From contig JAPDJF010000026.1 of assembly GCA_029259185.1 (NCBI GenBank), positions 1 to 43,978 of the forward strand: a stretch of 43,978 nt of DNA, in the 5' to 3' direction. Source of the DNA: Hadesarchaea archaeon. Lineage in GTDB: Archaea; Hadarchaeota; Hadarchaeia; Hadarchaeales; WYZ-LMO6. The translations under genes were made by a program, and so were the position numbers. Below the pieces are notes generated by a model, which was given only the letters and a program-made list of their open reading frames with translations, was not told the origin of the DNA and did no database searches. Below are positions 25,451 through 33,053 of this stretch, piece after piece (within the stretch, counting starts at the first letter, position 1; the number at the start of each line of letters is the position of its first letter).

Positions 25451-26458
25451 ATGAGGGCCCTCATCCTTGCGGGTGGGTTCGCCACGAGGCTCGGTCCGAT
25501 CGGGGAAGCCATGCCCAAGGCCATGATAACGGTGGAGGGGGACACGGTTCTCGGCCACATCCTCCGAAAGCTCGAAAAGTTAGGCGTGGAACCCCTGATA
25601 ACGACGAACAAACGATTCGAGCCGTTTTTTCGAGGATACCCGAACGTCTTGATAGAGGAGGCCACCAGAGAAGAGGAAAAACTCGGAGCGGTTAGTGCCA
25701 TTGCGAACGCCATCGAGAGGGCTGGAATAGAGGACGACTTGCTCGTGATATGCGTGGATAACTACTTCTCCTCAGACCTCAAGGGTTTCATCTCAAGCTA
25801 CACCGGAGAACCGCTCGTGGGAATCTACTATGTTGGAGAACATCCAGACATGCGGGCAGAGGAGATGGCCACCGTAAAATTCGAGGGAAGCGAGAGGTAC
25901 CCCCCACCCAGCAGGAGCTTTTACATCCAAGACTTCAGAGAGAAGGTCAAGCCCCCCATAAGCCAGTACGTCAGCACAGGAATATACGTGCTGCCTAAGC
26001 GCGTCTTTCCGATCCTCCGAAGCTATTGTGCGGCGAAGAAGCAAGATGCCCCTGGGTTCTTCATCCAACACCTGCTCCAGCTCGGAGAGAGGATGAAAGG
26101 ATATCTCCTAGAGGGCGAGTGGTATGATGTGTCCCACAAGAGTTACCTCCAGACCTTCAGAGAGGCCAAACTCGTGAAGAACGATAGAGACGCCATCCGT
26201 TGTGAGAGGGATTTGGGAGGAGCCCTGCTCCTCTCCCTGACCATCCTCCACGCGGGATGTGTCCACGTGATCCAAGGGGGGGATAGGGTCTGTTTCTTCG
26301 TGGACGGTGAGGGGGAAATGAAGGTCGGTGAAAAAATCCGCCGAGTAAGGGGGAAGGATGTGATAGAGATCGAGTCCGGAACCAGAGCTGAGATAAGGAA
26401 CGCTTCGGGTAGGGATCTCATCTTCGTGTCCGTGGGTACTAAGGGCAAGACACCCTGA
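25451..26458 (+). CDS. Sugar-phosphate nucleotidyltransferase with C-terminal cupin-like tail
   Basis: N-terminal 230 residues are a NTP-transferase fold: [21 protein letters not shown] is the nucleotide-binding loop and catalytic Lys, LVICVDNYF supplies the metal-binding Asp, and [14 protein letters not shown] fits the sugar-binding region. The last 90 residues ([57 protein letters not shown]) have the beta-strand spacing of a cupin, in place of the usual left-handed helix of GlmU-like enzymes. It probably makes an NDP-sugar. Its position after glmS suggests amino-sugar or surface-glycan supply, but the substrate cannot be read. A TATA-like box (GTTATTTGAAA) lies about 25 bases upstream. Confidence 0.8.
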   Translation: MRALILAGGFATRLGPIGEAMPKAMITVEGDTVLGHILRKLEKLGVEPLITTNKRFEPFFRGYPNVLIEEATREEEKLGAVSAIANAIERAGIEDDLLVICVDNYFSSDLKGFISSYTGEPLVGIYYVGEHPDMRAEEMATVKFEGSERYPPPSRSFYIQDFREKVKPPISQYVSTGIYVLPKRVFPILRSYCAAKKQDAPGFFIQHLLQLGERMKGYLLEGEWYDVSHKSYLQTFREAKLVKNDRDAIRCERDLGGALLLSLTILHAGCVHVIQGGDRVCFFVDGEGEMKVGEKIRRVRGKDVIEIESGTRAEIRNASGRDLIFVSVGTKGKTP

Positions 26459-26475
26459 GTCCTGGTCACCAAAAC

Positions 26476-26568
26476 CTAACATATCTCCACTCCTTGATCG
26501 ATGTACTTCCGCAGGGTATGGGAGTGTAATCCCGCGTGCTCGGCGCAACTGTTGCCCACCTCCTCCAT
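26476..26568 (-). pseudogene. IS607 recombinase helix-turn-helix fragment (second copy)
   Basis: A 30-codon frame from ATG 26568 to TAG 26476 encodes [15 protein letters not shown], nearly the same as the helix-turn-helix of the broken recombinase at 1-405. Over the 59 bases from 26488 the DNA differs from 322-380 at about five positions. Beyond that a 12-base in-frame insertion separates the two start regions. Nothing of the catalytic domain is present. It lies in the 157-base gap between the nucleotidyltransferase gene and purA, same orientation as the left copy. Confidence 0.8.
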
Positions 26569-26615
26569 TCTCCTCTGACCCCGACCAAATTTATTTTAAA
26601 GAGGAAAAGCGTGAA

Positions 26616-27647
26616 GTGGCAATTGGTGATCATTTACCCTGTGTGCTCGTGTGCGGCGGCCAGTGGGGCGATGAGGGAAAGGGCAAGGTGGTCGCTTACC
26701 TTGCCCTAAAGTACAAGCCCAAGATCGTGGCCAGAGCTGGAGTCGGACCGAACGCCGGACATACGGTCTACTTCAAGGGGAAAAAATTCGGGCTGAGACA
26801 AGTGCCGTGTGGATTCGTATACGGGGGTTCGAGGATCCTCATAGGACCCGGGGTGCTCGTGAACCCCGAAGTCTTGCTCAAGGAAGTGGAGGAAACGGGG
26901 ATAGGAGACAGGCTCGGTGTAGACCGTAAGTGCGCCCTCATAGAACCCGTCCACATCGAAAAGGATCGAAGCTCCGAACATCTAAAGGAGAAGATAGGCA
27001 CCACCGGAACGGGATGTGGGCCCGCGAACGTGGACAGGGTGGGGAGGAGGGCGAAGCTGGCCGAGAGTTCACCCGAACTCCAGCCATTCCTCACCGATGT
27101 CCCATCTGAGATCAACGAGGCACTCAACGAGAGAGCTCTGGTTCTAGTAGAGGGGAGCCAGGGCTTTGGCCTTTCTCTGATTCACGGCACTTATCCCTAC
27201 GTCACGAGCAAGGACACGACCGCTGGAACTATGCTCGCGGATGTGGGGGTGGGACCGACCAAAGTTTCGGAGGTGATCCTGGTGTTCAAAGCGTACGTGA
27301 GCAGGGTGGGTGCGGGAACTTTCCCCACCGAGATCTCCCAGGAGGAAGCCGAAAAGCTCGGCATAGTCGAGTATGGCACGGTAACGGGGAGGAGGCGACG
27401 CATAGGTCGCTTCGACTTCGAACTCGCGAAGAGGGCGGCCATGATCAACGGTGCCACCCAGCTAGCCATAACGTGTATCGACAGGTTATTTAAGGGCTGT
27501 GAAGGTGCTAGGAGGTTTACGGAACTCACGGGAGATGCCAGAAAGTTCATCGAACGCGTGGAGGAGGAAACCGGAGTACCCGTGACCCTCGTATCCACCG
27601 GGGAGGGGATAGAGGACATCATCGACCTGTCCCGGGGTAAATTGTGA
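26616..27647 (+). CDS. purA: Adenylosuccinate synthetase
   Basis: Forms adenylosuccinate from IMP, aspartate and GTP in AMP synthesis. The P-loop is [11 protein letters not shown] (residues 14-24), [12 protein letters not shown] holds a conserved His, [12 protein letters not shown] and [13 protein letters not shown] follow. At 343 residues it is the short archaeal form, missing segments present in bacterial enzymes of about 430. The GTG start at 26616 is preceded by GAGGAAAA and a TATA-like TTTATTTTAAAG. The stop codon shares bases with the next gene's ATG. Confidence 0.96.
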   Translation: MAIGDHLPCVLVCGGQWGDEGKGKVVAYLALKYKPKIVARAGVGPNAGHTVYFKGKKFGLRQVPCGFVYGGSRILIGPGVLVNPEVLLKEVEETGIGDRLGVDRKCALIEPVHIEKDRSSEHLKEKIGTTGTGCGPANVDRVGRRAKLAESSPELQPFLTDVPSEINEALNERALVLVEGSQGFGLSLIHGTYPYVTSKDTTAGTMLADVGVGPTKVSEVILVFKAYVSRVGAGTFPTEISQEEAEKLGIVEYGTVTGRRRRIGRFDFELAKRAAMINGATQLAITCIDRLFKGCEGARRFTELTGDARKFIERVEEETGVPVTLVSTGEGIEDIIDLSRGKL

Positions 27648-28189
27648 TGAAAAAGAGATTGGTTATAGCCGTGACAGGTACCCCAGGTACAGGCAAATCA
27701 TCGTTTGCGGGGGGGCTCGCCCGGAGGTTGAACGCGAAACTCGTGAGGCTGAACGAACTCATAGAGGATGAGGGAGCGTATAGGCTCGACTCGGACGGTA
27801 GTAGGCTCGTCAACCTGCGAGAAATGAGGAGGGGATTTTCAAAGGTTCTCAGAAGGACGGAGGGACCGATCGTGGTGGAGGGTCATCTCTCCCACTTCCT
27901 CCCGCCGAACTCGCTCTCCCACGTGGTGGTCCTGAGAACCCATCCAAGAATCTTGGAGGAACGTCTGAGGAAAAGGAGATACCCGGAGAAGAAGGTGAGA
28001 GACAACGTGGAGGCTGAAGCCATAGACCTCATCCTCTGGGAAGCCGTGAAATTTCACGGAATGGAAAGGGTCTTCGAAATAGATACCACCGAAGGGGGAG
28101 ACACGATTGAACTCTTCTTGGACGCCCTCAAGGGTAAAACCGAGCTCAGGCCGGGGAGGATCCGGTGGCTGGAGGAGTACTTTCGATAG
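27647..28189 (+). CDS. AK6/Fap7-type adenylate kinase/NTPase
   Basis: Small P-loop kinase (GTPGTGKSS near residue 11) of the AK6/Fap7 family, which has adenylate kinase or ATPase activity and helps late small-subunit ribosome assembly in archaea and eukaryotes. VVEGHLSHFLP and VLRTHPRILEERLRKRRYPEKKVRDNVEAE match the family NMP-binding and lid regions. I use the ATG at 27647, which overlaps the purA stop; an in-frame GTG at 27644 adds one residue. About 180 residues, normal size. Coupling with purA links AMP production with AMP phosphorylation. Confidence 0.92.
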   Translation: MKKRLVIAVTGTPGTGKSSFAGGLARRLNAKLVRLNELIEDEGAYRLDSDGSRLVNLREMRRGFSKVLRRTEGPIVVEGHLSHFLPPNSLSHVVVLRTHPRILEERLRKRRYPEKKVRDNVEAEAIDLILWEAVKFHGMERVFEIDTTEGGDTIELFLDALKGKTELRPGRIRWLEEYFR

Positions 28190-28223
28190 GAGTTATAAGA
28201 AGGGACCAACTACCTTTCTTGAG

Positions 28224-29090
28224 ATGTGGGCGATAAGAACCACTTTGCTCCTAGGAGTGATGACCGGTCTCCTGCTGGCCACGGGATACGCCCTAGGCTA
28301 CCTCACCGGAGCCCCCATCCTCTACACGCTCACGGGGGCGTTCGTCTTCGCCATGGTGATGAACCTCATGGTATTTTTCTACGCGGATAAGTGGGTGCTC
28401 AAACTGTACAGGGCTAGATTCGTGAGTGAGGAAGAGGAGCCCACGCTGCACCGGATAGTCTCCAAGCTCTCCAAGAACGCGGGACTCCCGAAACCTAGGG
28501 TGGCTTTGGTACCAACCGACGCTCCCAACGCCTTCGCCACGGGGAGAAATAAGCACAAAGCGGTAGTCGCCGTCACCCGCGGGGCGATGGGATATCTCAG
28601 CGAGGAGCAGCTCGAAGGGGTGATCGGGCACGAGCTGGCTCACATCAAGAACAGAGACATGCTGGTCAACACCTTAGCCGCCATGGTGGCCGGAGCGATA
28701 TCGTACATAGCCTTCGTGGGGAGGTGGTCTATCTTCTTCGGTGGGGGAAGCAGAAGGGATGGTGGAGCTTGGCTCGCCTTGCTCGCGGTGATCTTAGTCC
28801 CGATAGCGGCCGTGCTCGTGAGGCTGGCCATCTCGCGGACGAGGGAGTACGGGGCTGACGAAGAGGGGGCACGAATCTCTGGAAAGCCCAGAGCCTTGGC
28901 AAGTGCGCTGAGGGTTCTAGAGAACTACGCTAGATCCAGACCCATCGGTGGAGGAAATCCCGCGACATCCCACCTCTTTATAGTAAACCCGTTTCGTGGA
29001 ACTTCCTTGACAAACCTCTTCTCGACCCATCCCCCGACGGAGAAGAGAATCCAGAGGCTTGAAGCTTTAGCCGAGCGGATCGAGAGCTAG
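28224..29090 (+). CDS. htpX: Membrane zinc protease HtpX (M48)
   Basis: Integral membrane metalloprotease of protein quality control. From the ATG at 28224 (288 residues), two hydrophobic helices come first (about 7-28 and 32-53). The zinc motif HELAH (His136, Glu137, His140) lies in GVIGHELAHIKNRD, two further helices follow, and the third ligand is the Glu in REYGADEEGA. A TATA-like TTATAAG at about 28194-28200 gives a leaderless start here; a longer in-frame reading from 28107 would overlap the AK6 gene. The last bases overlap the convergent secG gene. Confidence 0.95.
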   Translation: MWAIRTTLLLGVMTGLLLATGYALGYLTGAPILYTLTGAFVFAMVMNLMVFFYADKWVLKLYRARFVSEEEEPTLHRIVSKLSKNAGLPKPRVALVPTDAPNAFATGRNKHKAVVAVTRGAMGYLSEEQLEGVIGHELAHIKNRDMLVNTLAAMVAGAISYIAFVGRWSIFFGGGSRRDGGAWLALLAVILVPIAAVLVRLAISRTREYGADEEGARISGKPRALASALRVLENYARSRPIGGGNPATSHLFIVNPFRGTSLTNLFSTHPPTEKRIQRLEALAERIES

Positions 29091-29242
29091 CCCATCAGGT
29101 GCAAGAGGAATTCGAACGCTATGGATCCCACGGCGAACCCCATGACTGCCTTTGGAGATATCTTTATGCCAGGCCCCTCCTCGGTGAAGTACCTCAGGAG
29201 TCCTGCGCCCGTGGGTGGTAATCTTTCCTCCCTCCTCCTCAT
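29087..29242 (-). CDS. secG: Protein translocase subunit Sec61-beta (SecG, archaeal type)
   Basis: A 51-residue protein below usual length cut-offs. The soluble N-terminal part is basic and carries PPTGAGLLRYFTEEGPGIKI. A single C-terminal membrane helix follows (AVMGFAVGSIAFEFLLHLMG). This is the layout of archaeal Sec61-beta: a '(S/T)AGLLRYF...(I/V)KI(S/D)P' motif, then a tail anchor. It associates with SecY and SecE in the plasma membrane. A minus-strand TATA-like TTTAATAGG near 29267-29275 lies about 27 bases upstream. It ends inside the last codons of htpX (3-base convergent overlap). Confidence 0.9.
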   Translation of the reverse strand: MRRREERLPPTGAGLLRYFTEEGPGIKISPKAVMGFAVGSIAFEFLLHLMG

Positions 29243-29287
29243 CCCAAAAACTTCCCTACCTACTACCTATTAAATGATGGGGAGGAA

Positions 29288-30670
29288 ATGAACTCGGAAA
29301 TAATGTCGAAGTACGTGCCGGATGAAAGTGTGATCGTTAACGGCTTCTTGAGAAAGCTCGCGGAGTCTGAACTGGGAGGGAGTGAAATCGTCCTTCCGAA
29401 CATTCTTATAGCGAGGTTTGAAACCCAAGCGAAGGAGGGGAAAGACTCGGGGCTCGTGGGACTGACTGAACTCCTTCGTCTCAGGAAGCTCGCCGATGAG
29501 GGGTGGATAAGGCTGAGTTTCGCTGGTGGGTACCTCACCCCCGAATCCAATTCGGTGGGGGCGGGAATCCGGCAAATAGCCGCGGAGACCGATTCCACCC
29601 TCCTCACCAGCGACGAGATAATGGCTGACGTAGCGAGGGTCGAGGGACTCAAGGTAAAGCTGGTGACCCCTCCGCCCGAGGAACGAAAGCCGAGGCTATT
29701 GAACTACTTCGGGGCGGACACGATGTCCGTGCACTTGAAGGCAAGGGTAAGGCCGTTGGCGAAGGTTGGGCGTCCGGGCAAGCTCAAAGTCCTACCCCTG
29801 GGAGAGAAGCCGCTCACCGAGCGGGAACTCAGGGAGATGGTCCATGAGATAATGGAACTCGCCAAACAAGATCCAGAGTGCTTCATCGAGATCGAGAAGG
29901 GGGGTGCGACCCTGATCCAGTACCACGAGTACCGGATCGCCATAGCTAGGCCCCCATTCAGTGACGGATTCGAAATAACCGCGGTCAGGCCCGTGGTCAA
30001 GGTGAGCTTGGAGGATTATCATCTCTCGAACAGGCTCAAGGAGAGACTGAAAGAGAGGGCAGAGGGGATCCTCATAGCCGGACCGCCCGGGGCTGGAAAG
30101 AGCACGTTCGCCCAAGCCCTTGCTGAATTCTACTGCTCCTCCCACAAAATAGTGAAAACGATGGAGTCCCCGCGCGACCTGCAAGTGATGGATGAGATAA
30201 CCCAGTACACCTCCCTAGAGGGCGACATGGAGAAAACAGCCGATATCCTTCTACTCGTAAGGCCCGATTACACGATCTACGACGAGCTCAGGAAAACCAC
30301 CGATTTCCAGATATTCTCGGACATGAGACTGGCGGGTGTGGGGATGGTGGGGGTGGTTCACTCCACGAGGGCCATAGACGCAATCCAGCGGCTGATAGGG
30401 AGGGTTGAGCTCGGGATGATTCCCATGATCGTAGACACCGTGATATTCATCAAGAACGGGGAGATCAAGGAGGTGTACTCCCTCCGCACCTCGATCAAAG
30501 TCCCTTCGGGGATGAGGGACGAGGACCTGACGAGACCCGTGGTCGAGATCCTCGACTTCGAGACCGGTGAACCGAGGTACGAGATGTACACCTTCGGGGA
30601 ACAAGTGGTGGTCGCAGATCTTCGTGAACATCCATTCCCCAGATTCAGGAAGAGGCCTAAGTGGAGATAG
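29288..30670 (+). CDS. PIN-domain AAA/PilT-type ATPase (PINA-like)
   Basis: An N-terminal PIN-like nuclease domain (VPDESVIVNGFLRKL, LLTSDEIMADVA with conserved acidic residues) is joined to a secretion-type ATPase: Walker A GPPGAGKST near residue 265, Walker B-like ILLLVRPDYTIYDELR, and GVVHSTRAIDAIQRL. The architecture matches PINA of Sulfolobus, a hexameric ATPase that interacts with Holliday-junction proteins. That family normally ends with a KH-type domain; this protein stops at 460 residues soon after VVVADLREHPFPRF and appears to lack it. The 3' end overlaps convergent tsr3 by 14 bases. Confidence 0.85.
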   Translation: MNSEIMSKYVPDESVIVNGFLRKLAESELGGSEIVLPNILIARFETQAKEGKDSGLVGLTELLRLRKLADEGWIRLSFAGGYLTPESNSVGAGIRQIAAETDSTLLTSDEIMADVARVEGLKVKLVTPPPEERKPRLLNYFGADTMSVHLKARVRPLAKVGRPGKLKVLPLGEKPLTERELREMVHEIMELAKQDPECFIEIEKGGATLIQYHEYRIAIARPPFSDGFEITAVRPVVKVSLEDYHLSNRLKERLKERAEGILIAGPPGAGKSTFAQALAEFYCSSHKIVKTMESPRDLQVMDEITQYTSLEGDMEKTADILLLVRPDYTIYDELRKTTDFQIFSDMRLAGVGMVGVVHSTRAIDAIQRLIGRVELGMIPMIVDTVIFIKNGEIKEVYSLRTSIKVPSGMRDEDLTRPVVEILDFETGEPRYEMYTFGEQVVVADLREHPFPRFRKRPKWR

Positions 30671-31172
30671 GTGAGGGAACGAACTTTTTCTGCAACTCGA
30701 TTACCTCTGAGCTGCTTTCGGCACGCGAGTACTCCTCCAAGTACGCGCGATTGAGTTCCAGAAAGGTGGGGCCCCACTTGAAAGGTTTCAAGATTTCTTC
30801 CGCCTCTTGGGGGTGACCGAGGATGAAGAGAGCGGCGGAGAGTGCCTCAGCCGTGCTGAGCGTCGTCGGCCTCCCGTAGTGGGTCGGGTTAGCCGCCACC
30901 AAGTACGGGAGGGCACGGGGCACCATCTTCCTGAGTTTATGCATTTTCCCCAAGCGTTTCCACGAGCAATCCAGCGCCACCAGACCCCTCCGCTCCGCTC
31001 TCCTCGCGTCTCCCCTCGAAAGCGCTCGGGAAGCACGAGGGTCAAGCAGAATTGCACCTCCAGGTAGTTCGCGCAGTTCGAACGTCATTTCCACCTTCCC
31101 GAACTTGTGGAGACGGATGGCGGTGCATCGCTTAGGGTCGCATTCCCTCGCGTTGTAAACTACTATCTTCAT
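30657..31172 (-). CDS. tsr3: rRNA aminocarboxypropyltransferase Tsr3 (DUF367)
   Basis: Transfers the aminocarboxypropyl group of SAM to a pseudouridine of small-subunit rRNA. Family features: YNARECDPKRCTAIRL at the N-terminus, LLDPRASRALSRGD, the core LVALDCSWKRLGKM, and YLVAANPTHYGRPTTLSTAEA, the SAM/substrate pocket. The ATG at 31172 gives 171 residues, the normal size; a longer reading to 31376 would run into the GC-rich foldable element upstream and has no homology. Together with the AK6 gene it adds a second ribosome-maturation gene to this part of the window. Confidence 0.94.
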   Translation of the reverse strand: MKIVVYNARECDPKRCTAIRLHKFGKVEMTFELRELPGGAILLDPRASRALSRGDARRAERRGLVALDCSWKRLGKMHKLRKMVPRALPYLVAANPTHYGRPTTLSTAEALSAALFILGHPQEAEEILKPFKWGPTFLELNRAYLEEYSRAESSSEVIELQKKFVPSPIST

Positions 31173-31231
31173 CTCGACCACCGCGAGGAGACCCGTCCGA
31201 AAGGGCGGGGGGGAACTGCGGAGGATTTTTA

Positions 31232-31426
31232 GGTGAAAATGCGCGTGCGATGTCTGAAAGGCAATCCCGCGGGGAGCGGCTCGGATGTGGGCCGGATGTC
31301 CGGAAGCCCGAATAGGGCTCCGGACCGAAGCGGGCGGAGGAGTCGAGCAGGCTCGCTCTGGACGCGCCGCCGTCAACCGGCCCCGTGCGGGTCTGAGTGC
31401 GATGAGTTTCGAGCGCCATGATCACC
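31232..31426. ncRNA. Candidate GC-rich structured RNA (strand uncertain)
   Basis: This 195-base stretch is much richer in G+C than its surroundings. Its ends can pair: GGTGA at 31232 with TCACC at 31422, then ATGCGC with GCGC-C-AT (31413-31419). The centre holds a strong hairpin, GTCCGGAAGCCC (31298-31309) with GGGCTCCGGAC (31315-31325), loop GAATA. GTGCGATG occurs near each end, and CTGA sequences follow the first and precede the second, faintly like C/D boxes. In AT-leaning thermophile genomes such islands often mark structured RNA. It matches neither the RNase P nor the SRP RNA core motifs I know. A competing reading is a minus-strand 95-residue frame (31132-31419) preceded by GGAGGTGATC. 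Confidence 0.4.
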
Positions 31427-31440
31427 TCCAAGTCCCTTCT

Positions 31441-32544
31441 TTAGGGAGGAGTAGTTGACCGGAAAGACATCGCTTCAAGATGAAGAAAATTTTTCCTGAC
31501 CGTATTCCGTCTCGCTTCCACCCCGGCCCCGAGAGGACAGGCGGGATCTGCCCCCGAGAGATTCTCACTCAACTTACAAACCCTAGCCATGCACCCAAAG
31601 CACATCTCAAAGTATTCACACTCCGAGCAGGGGGGCTCCCGCCACCTTCTGGATTTGAAGGCTTTTATGAGGGGCGAAGTTCTCACCCGCTCCCACCCCC
31701 TCCTCAGACTTTCCTCAGGGTACTTGGAGATTACCGAACTCGATGGAGAAAACATGCACGGAAGAATCGCCCCATCGGGACGGATATACAAACTCGTCCC
31801 ACATGCACACCCCTTGAACTCGGAGATCGTGATTCCGCTCCTCCCATCCGGTATCTCAACGCCCTCCTGATCGGCGAACGCCCACAGGAAAGGTTCATCG
31901 TAGAAGACTCGTACTCGAGGATCTTGGAGTCCCCGATAGATCGCCCGAAGCACTCGAGCGTGATCCCCAGGTGAAAGGGCGTACTTCTTGTAATACGGGT
32001 CCGAAAATCCTCTGTCCGAGGGCTGGAGCGGGATGAAGGTGACGAATTTCCCACCGTGATCGGAAACGAATCTCACTATCCCCTTGACCTGGTGTAAGTT
32101 CCGTTTGGACAACACCACCGTAACTCCATGGAACAAGCCTTCTCTGGACGCGAGTTCAACCGCCTCCACCAAACGGTGAAAGCTTGCACCGGACTTCGTG
32201 GATTCATACACCTCTCCGGTCACACCATCCATGGAGAAGATAACTTTCACCCCTAACCTTCTCAGTTCACGGGAAACACGCTCGGTGAACAACATTCCGT
32301 TGGTGATCAGGTAGAGGTCCAGCCGATCCATCTCTTCAAGCACCTCAAATAGTTCCTTCCTCATCAGCGGCTCACCACCCTCCACTATCACCCATCCAGG
32401 ATTCAAGCCGACAACTTCACCCGCCAGCTCCACTAGGAGTTCAGGTGGCATCTCCTCCACGGGATTCGCCACACAGTGCCCGCACCTCAGGTTACAATGA
32501 GAAGTTATCGCCCAGTCGATGTAGAAAGGTCTCAATCCCACCAC
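31441..32544 (-). CDS. Radical SAM/SPASM-domain protein
   Basis: A radical SAM core with CNLRCGHC (Cys17, Cys21, Cys24), GGEPLMRKE and ITNGMLF, followed by a SPASM-like C-terminal region with many cysteines: GCACGTSLYIRPDGAILPC, then CSECEYFEMCFGCMARVC and a last Cys near DPACPLG. This pattern binds auxiliary 4Fe-4S clusters and is shared by heme d1/AhbD-like enzymes and peptide-modifying enzymes. At 367 residues it resembles the AhbC/AhbD/NirJ group as well as peptide maturases. No small precursor peptide gene is obvious nearby, so the substrate is unassigned. Confidence 0.88.
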   Translation of the reverse strand: MVGLRPFYIDWAITSHCNLRCGHCVANPVEEMPPELLVELAGEVVGLNPGWVIVEGGEPLMRKELFEVLEEMDRLDLYLITNGMLFTERVSRELRRLGVKVIFSMDGVTGEVYESTKSGASFHRLVEAVELASREGLFHGVTVVLSKRNLHQVKGIVRFVSDHGGKFVTFIPLQPSDRGFSDPYYKKYALSPGDHARVLRAIYRGLQDPRVRVFYDEPFLWAFADQEGVEIPDGRSGITISEFKGCACGTSLYIRPDGAILPCMFSPSSSVISKYPEESLRRGWERVRTSPLIKAFKSRRWREPPCSECEYFEMCFGCMARVCKLSENLSGADPACPLGAGVEARRNTVRKNFLHLEAMSFRSTTPP

Positions 32545-32582
32545 CCCCTAAACTCCCCCAACTCCATAAAAAAGCTTAGGAT

Positions 32583-33002
32583 TCACCCAAACACGTGCAC
32601 GACTTCCCACCCGGCCTCGCGAAGCTTTCCTGCTATGAAACGGCGATGACAGGCCTGGGGGTTGGGCTCCACACACACAAGGCAAGTGACACTCTCTCGC
32701 GCGAGCCTCACCACCTTCCCAAGCCCGCGCTTGAATTCTTCACTCTCCATGAACGCCTCGTATCCTCCCCTTCTGTACCCACCGAGCTCGGGCAAATGCA
32801 CGTACCGGATCCCCTGGAGGGGAAGGGTTCTCTCCAGACTTTCTTTCTTGAATTCGGGCCACTTGGAGGTGGGGAAGGCGCGGACGTCGACCAAGATCTC
32901 TACGCGGAGCCTGCGGAGGATCTTTAGAAAATCCTCGAAATTCTTGTCCCCGTAGCCGATCGTGTAAATCCTTCGTATCTTCCCGCGTGAGCGTCTCGAC
33001 AT
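32583..33002 (-). CDS. DUF488 family protein
   Basis: 139-residue protein with the DUF488 hallmarks: IYTIGYGDKNFEDFLKIL, LVDVRAFPTSKWPEF and the C-terminal CLVCVEPNPQACHRRFIAGKL containing the Cys-His-Arg pocket. The family is widespread and uncharacterised; a nucleic-acid or nucleotide link has been suggested from fold. It lies 38 bases upstream of the radical SAM gene on the same strand. Confidence 0.88.
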   Translation of the reverse strand: MSRRSRGKIRRIYTIGYGDKNFEDFLKILRRLRVEILVDVRAFPTSKWPEFKKESLERTLPLQGIRYVHLPELGGYRRGGYEAFMESEEFKRGLGKVVRLARESVTCLVCVEPNPQACHRRFIAGKLREAGWEVVHVFG

Positions 33003-33053
33003 GAGCTCACCGTTAACCTTTCGTCCCTTTGATATAACGGATGCAGGTAAAAT

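Noticed and set aside
31409-31430. 3' end of a 16S rRNA gene (plus-strand GATCACCTCC)
   Set aside because: The upstream sequence has no 16S helix 44/45 features; the match is better explained as a Shine-Dalgarno on the minus strand or chance.
31173-31440. RNase P RNA or SRP RNA
   Set aside because: The GAGGAAAGUCC and ACAGAA motifs of RNase P and the helix 8 motif of SRP RNA are absent, and the length is short.
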